The position numbers and the translations under genes were made by a program. A stretch of 44,836 nt of DNA from Micavibrio_C sp964577255 (GTDB lineage: Bacteria > Pseudomonadota > Alphaproteobacteria > Micavibrionales > Micavibrionaceae): positions 1 to 44,836 of the forward strand of contig CAZNYM010000011.1 of NCBI GenBank assembly GCA_964577255.1. Direction: 5' to 3'. Position 1 is the first letter of the stretch, and every line of letters starts with the position of its first letter. The notes under the pieces were generated by a model. It made no database searches and was not told the origin of the DNA. It worked only from the letters and a program-made list of their open reading frames with translations. Positions 41,725 to 44,836 of this stretch are shown piece after piece.

Positions 41725-42212
41725 AAACCCTGATGCTGATGCGGCACGGCCAGGCGGAAGAGCGCGCCGACGGCGACAAAGCCCGGCGCCTGACAGCTCA
41801 CGGTGTAGCGGGCGTGAAGGATGTGGCGGCGCGCCTGGCGAAAAACCATGCGCCGCAGGCGATCCTGGCCTCGGACGCCGTGCGCACGATGATGACGGCG
41901 CAGATCGTCGCCGATGTTTTCAATCATACTGTCGTGCCTGTGCCCCGGCTTTATAATCCGCGCCACACCGACATCGTACTCAGCGCCATTTTCGACCAGC
42001 CGGATGAAACGGAATCGCTGCTGCTGGTGGGGCACAATCCCTGCATTCATGAACTGGTGCTGTCGCTGGCCGCCGGGCTCAACGAACGGCAGCAGGCGCT
42101 GATCGGGGTCGGTTACCAGAGCGGCACACTGACGGCGCTGTCCTGCCCGGTCGAAAGCTGGGTCGATCTGGAGAACGGCAAAAACCCGGTTCTCGATATC
42201 CTGCAGCCTTAA
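41721..42212 (+). CDS. sixA: SixA-like phosphohistidine phosphatase
   Basis: A small histidine phosphatase of 163 residues. The catalytic RHG is at residues 8-10 (LMRHGQA), and the second-His region reads VGHNPCIHEL near residues 104-113. In E. coli SixA removes phosphate from histidine in phosphorelay and PTS proteins; the substrate here is unknown. The start overlaps the rnd stop by ATGA. In many alphaproteobacteria ppk and ppx lie between rnd and hdaA; neither is here, and sixA occupies the place. Confidence 0.8.
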   Translation: MKTLMLMRHGQAEERADGDKARRLTAHGVAGVKDVAARLAKNHAPQAILASDAVRTMMTAQIVADVFNHTVVPVPRLYNPRHTDIVLSAIFDQPDETESLLLVGHNPCIHELVLSLAAGLNERQQALIGVGYQSGTLTALSCPVESWVDLENGKNPVLDILQP

Positions 42213-42220
42213 GCGGCTTT

Positions 42221-42922
42221 TCAATCTTGCGTCGACTGGCTGATGAGGATCTGACGGACGAGCGGCAGGGTCACGGCGCGCTTTTCCGCGAGCGCCAGCC
42301 GGTCGGTTTTTTCCACCAGGTCGCTGGCCGCCGCGAAAGAGCGTTCCATGCGCTGCAGGACGTAGGCCAGGATATCGTCGGTGATGTTGATCTGGCGGTC
42401 GGCGAACATCTTCACCAGCACGGCACCGAGCAGCGTTTCATCGGGCGCATCGATGCCGACAGCGGGCGCGGCGCGCAGGCGCGAGGCGAGATCGGGCAGG
42501 GCGAAGTTCAAACGCCCCGGCGGGTTGCGCAGCGCCAGAAGCAGGGTAGATTGATGTTCGCGCGCGAGATTGTAGAGATGAAAGAGGGCGGTTTCCGCCG
42601 CGCGGTCGCCGATGGCGGGATCGAGCGCGTCGATGAACAAGGGCGCGCCGTCGGAGAAAATATCGGCGGCGCTTTCCGCCCCCAGCCGCGCCGACGACAC
42701 GGTTCTTGCCTGTGTGCGTTCGCGCCACACCGCGCCGAGATGAGTTTTGCCGCAGGCCGCCGGGCCGTGCAGCACGAGCGCAGGCGCAGGCCAGGCGGGC
42801 CAGCGGTCGATCCAGCCGACGGCGTCTTCGTTGCTGGGCGCGATCAGAAAATCATGGCGGCCGTGCGCCGGCCGGTGCGGCAAGGCAAGCGGCAGCTGCT
42901 GCGGGCGGGCCGCGGCCGTCAC
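42221..42922 (-). CDS. hdaA: Hda/HdaA-type DnaA paralogue, regulatory inactivator
   Basis: Hda proteins promote ATP hydrolysis by DnaA with the beta clamp and so limit initiation. The AAA+ domain shows P-loop GPAACGKTH (about residues 53-61) and a Walker B-like LFIDALD; there is no DNA-binding domain IV. The N-terminal QQLPLALPHRP (residues 8-18) fits the clamp-binding motif QLxLP. The 233-residue length is normal. Its start is coupled to the upstream DUF2066 gene by an ATGA overlap. Confidence 0.9.
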   Translation of the reverse strand: MTAAARPQQLPLALPHRPAHGRHDFLIAPSNEDAVGWIDRWPAWPAPALVLHGPAACGKTHLGAVWRERTQARTVSSARLGAESAADIFSDGAPLFIDALDPAIGDRAAETALFHLYNLAREHQSTLLLALRNPPGRLNFALPDLASRLRAAPAVGIDAPDETLLGAVLVKMFADRQINITDDILAYVLQRMERSFAAASDLVEKTDRLALAEKRAVTLPLVRQILISQSTQD

Positions 42923-44100
42923 GGCGCGTAAGCGCCCGCGGCGCCGCGATAGATCAGTTCGTAAGGCGTGAGGTTCTGCGCGCCGTAATCGTAGCCGTAA
43001 GCAGGGTCAACCATCACTGTCGGTTCCTGCAGGGCCATGTCGGCCTGGCTCAAAGCCAGCTTCAGCCAGGCGGGGCCGGCCGTGCTTTCAAGCGTCACCA
43101 GGGCCTCGCGCGTGCCCATCGAAAGTACGGAAAAATTCAGGCCCTGGATGCCGCGCAGGGCTTTTTGAATGGCGGTCCATTCGCGTAGCGAGCCGAAGGT
43201 CACGCGGGCGCGCACGGCAACGGGCAGGGCATCCGCGGCGACAGGCAGGGCGGCAGTGCGCGATTTCCAGTCGTTCTGGAAGGTCTGGCGGACCAGGCGC
43301 GCGGCGGCGTCGTAGATCGTCTCGCTGCCGACGATATCCTTGCTGCCGACATGCAGGCCTTTGACGAACTCGGCACTGCCCCGGTCGGTGCGGTAGATGG
43401 ACAGGTCGACCGCCGCCGGGCCGCCGGCCGTCCGCACGGCGGAGGGCTTGGCCATGACAATGATGGCCTCGCCCGCGCGGTAACGGGCGATCATGTTGCG
43501 CAGACGCCCGGGATCGAAGGTCATGGATTCGTCATCGCCCATGTCGGCGACGTCGGCCAGGTCGCCGATCGGCACCTGCAGCGGCACCAGGCCCTGGAAA
43601 TTGTCGCCGCGGCTCCAGGCCGCCAGCCACGGATTGCCCTCGCCCCACAGCACGATGCCGCGCGGCCCGTGGAAATAGGGGATGAGAAGGACCGCCTTGC
43701 TCGCCACGCTGGTCATGGCGGCGGCCGGCTTCAGGCCGGAGACATGCTGGCGCGCTTCGGCGGCGCGGAAGCGGAACGTGTAGGTGCCGATATAGCGCAC
43801 ACGGGAAAGTTTCTCGCCCGTCACCTCGAAATCGTCGACCAGGGTCGAAAGCGTACGGGCATCGGGCAGCGCCAGGCCTTCGGTCTGGCCGGCGGGCAAG
43901 AGGCGCTCGGCCAGGGTCTGGAACGCCTTGGCCTGTGCCTCGGCGAAGGCTTTGTCGCGCGCGGCCATGGCGCTTTCGGCGGTGACGTCGACCGTCACCC
44001 CGCTGACGGTAAAAAGCGGATCGTCCGCCGCCCGCGCCGGCAGGGATGAGGCCAGGAAAACGGCCAGAAAGAACGAATACAGACACAAAAGCGTGCGCAT
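42919..44100 (-). CDS. Exported DUF2066 protein
   Basis: The 393-residue product has a signal peptide (MRTLLCLYSFFLAVFLASSL, cleavage after ARA at about residue 24). The mature part, beginning DPLFTVSGVTVDVTAESAMAARD, matches the DUF2066 family found next to hdaA and purM in alphaproteobacteria. ATG 44100 is preferred over longer starts because of the signal peptide and a GGAGGGG SD 8 bp upstream (44109-44115). It shares ATGA with hdaA. Its function is unknown; it is likely periplasmic. Confidence 0.85.
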   Translation of the reverse strand: MRTLLCLYSFFLAVFLASSLPARAADDPLFTVSGVTVDVTAESAMAARDKAFAEAQAKAFQTLAERLLPAGQTEGLALPDARTLSTLVDDFEVTGEKLSRVRYIGTYTFRFRAAEARQHVSGLKPAAAMTSVASKAVLLIPYFHGPRGIVLWGEGNPWLAAWSRGDNFQGLVPLQVPIGDLADVADMGDDESMTFDPGRLRNMIARYRAGEAIIVMAKPSAVRTAGGPAAVDLSIYRTDRGSAEFVKGLHVGSKDIVGSETIYDAAARLVRQTFQNDWKSRTAALPVAADALPVAVRARVTFGSLREWTAIQKALRGIQGLNFSVLSMGTREALVTLESTAGPAWLKLALSQADMALQEPTVMVDPAYGYDYGAQNLTPYELIYRGAAGAYAP

Positions 44101-44139
44101 GATAAAAACCCCTCCGGGCCGGGGCAGGAATACGCTAGA

Positions 44140-44147
44140 TATATATA
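44140..44147. promoter_or_regulatory. AT-rich core of the divergent DUF2066/purM promoter region
   Basis: TATATATA (44140-44147) is the only AT-rich element in the 69-bp divergent gap. It could serve as -10 in either direction, but no good -35 is visible in either. SD sequences for both genes flank it. Confidence 0.3.
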
Positions 44148-44169
44148 GTGTCCGGAGGATGAAGTCCAA

Positions 44170-44836
44170 ATGAAAGAAAGCGCCTATAAAACCGCCGGGG
44201 TGGACATTCATGCGGGCGACGCCCTGGTGGATGCGATCATGCCGCTGGCCCGTGCCACCACCGTTCCCGGCGTGATGGAGGGGCTGGGAGGGTTTGGCGC
44301 ACCCTTTGACCTGAAAGCGGCGGGATTTGCCGATCCGGTGCTGGTGTCCTCGACCGACGGCGTGGGAACCAAGCTTAAACTCGCCATTGAGACGGGCCTG
44401 CACGACACGGTCGGGATCGACCTGGTAGCCATGTCGGTCAACGATCTGCTGACGAGCGGCGCACGGCCTCTGTTCTTCCTCGATTATTTCGCGAGCGGCA
44501 AGCTCGATCTGGGCGTGGCGGCGCGCGTGATCGCCGGGATCGCCCGCGGCTGCGAGCAGGCGGGCTGCGCCCTCATCGGCGGCGAAACCGCCGAGATGCC
44601 GGGCATGTACGCGCCGGGCGATTACGACCTAGCCGGTTTCGCCGTGGGTGCGGTCGAGCGCGCGCAACGCCTGATGCCCGACCAGGCACGCCCGGGTGAT
44701 ATCGTGCTGGGTCTCGCGTCGTCGGGCGTTCATTCCAACGGCTATTCGTTGGTGCGCAAGATTGTGCAAGACGCGGGCATCAATCTTGCCGCTCCGTGCG
44801 CGTTCGCCGCCGGGCAGAGCTGGGGCGAGGTTCTGA
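44170..44836 (+). CDS. purM: Phosphoribosylformylglycinamidine cyclo-ligase, 5' part
   Basis: PurM (AIR synthetase) closes the imidazole ring in purine synthesis. The visible 222 residues include TTVPGVMEGLGGFGAPFDL, STDGVGTKLKLA (about 62-73), IGGETAEMPGMY (about 137-148) and GLASSGVHSNGYSLVRK (about 178-194), all diagnostic. The gene runs off the window end. GGAGG at 44154-44158 is its SD, spaced 11 bp from the ATG. It is divergent from DUF2066, as in other alphaproteobacteria. Confidence 0.95.
   Translation, partial: MKESAYKTAGVDIHAGDALVDAIMPLARATTVPGVMEGLGGFGAPFDLKAAGFADPVLVSSTDGVGTKLKLAIETGLHDTVGIDLVAMSVNDLLTSGARPLFFLDYFASGKLDLGVAARVIAGIARGCEQAGCALIGGETAEMPGMYAPGDYDLAGFAVGAVERAQRLMPDQARPGDIVLGLASSGVHSNGYSLVRKIVQDAGINLAAPCAFAAGQSWGEVL

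Noticed and set aside
1..44836. CRISPR arrays, tRNA or rRNA genes, insertion sequences, prophage or toxin-antitoxin pairs
   Set aside because: I saw no regularly spaced repeats, no tRNA or rRNA sequence, no transposase or integrase motifs and no small paired genes of that kind by reading; a tool scan could still find a weak one.

Overview
This window is the core-gene chromosome of an alphaproteobacterium, GC-rich by eye. The evidence is an ATP12-type F1-ATPase assembly factor, lipoproteins and exported proteins of the DUF3035 and DUF2066 families, an HdaA-type DnaA paralogue, an AspRS with the non-discriminating signature, an RpoA that begins MIQKNWQEL, and gene orders (rplQ-Do protease-rarA-rluC-ATP12; ribF-ileS-lspA-DUF3035-M16-M16-pgi-mutL; aspS/rnd-hdaA-DUF2066/purM) that I associate with Rhodospirillales-like alphaproteobacteria. 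I cannot place it more precisely. A run of ten Ns at 30199-30208 shows that this is a draft or metagenome scaffold.

Layout. 1-10096: the 3' end of tuf, then the fused S10-spc ribosomal protein cluster (rpsJ to rplO), all on the + strand with gaps of a few to about 45 bp. A strong hairpin terminator closes it. 10295-12897: secY and adk, coupled by ATGA, then a divergent ThiE/TenI-like barrel gene abutting adk. 12979-15857: a second transcription unit (rpsM, rpsK, rpoA, rplQ) with its own near-consensus promoter, a perfect DnaA box just upstream, and a strong terminator after rplQ. 15873-21424: a periplasmic Do-type protease, rarA, then a tight cluster of a small lipoprotein, a large-subunit pseudouridine synthase, an AsmA-like anchored protein and the ATP12 chaperone. 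21728-23524: an ABC exporter interrupted by an in-frame TAA just before its ABC signature.

23532-31566 (- strand): an M16 peptidase pair (active then inactive subunit), pgi, a pentapeptide-repeat protein, mutL and a small membrane protein. An orphan + strand gene (31661) separates this from a second - strand group: ribF, ileS, lspA and a DUF3035 lipoprotein. Another orphan + strand gene (37490) follows, convergent with aspS. The window ends with rnd and sixA (+), hdaA and DUF2066 (-), and the start of purM (+).

The genes serve translation (ribosome, two aminoacyl-tRNA synthetases, rRNA modification, RNase D), protein export and envelope maintenance (SecY, LspA, Do protease, M16 peptidases, lipoproteins), replication and repair control (RarA, MutL, HdaA) and central metabolism (Adk, Pgi, RibF, PurM). 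I see no CRISPR array, phage, transposon, tRNA or rRNA, and no clear multi-gene novel system. The most interesting signals are small departures from conserved norms: the ThiE-like pseudo-enzyme, an altered peptidyl-transferase-proximal loop in L2, a half-lost zinc knuckle in IleRS, low-complexity tails on seven ribosomal proteins, the nonsense codon in the ABC exporter, and orphan genes set into otherwise conserved gene order.
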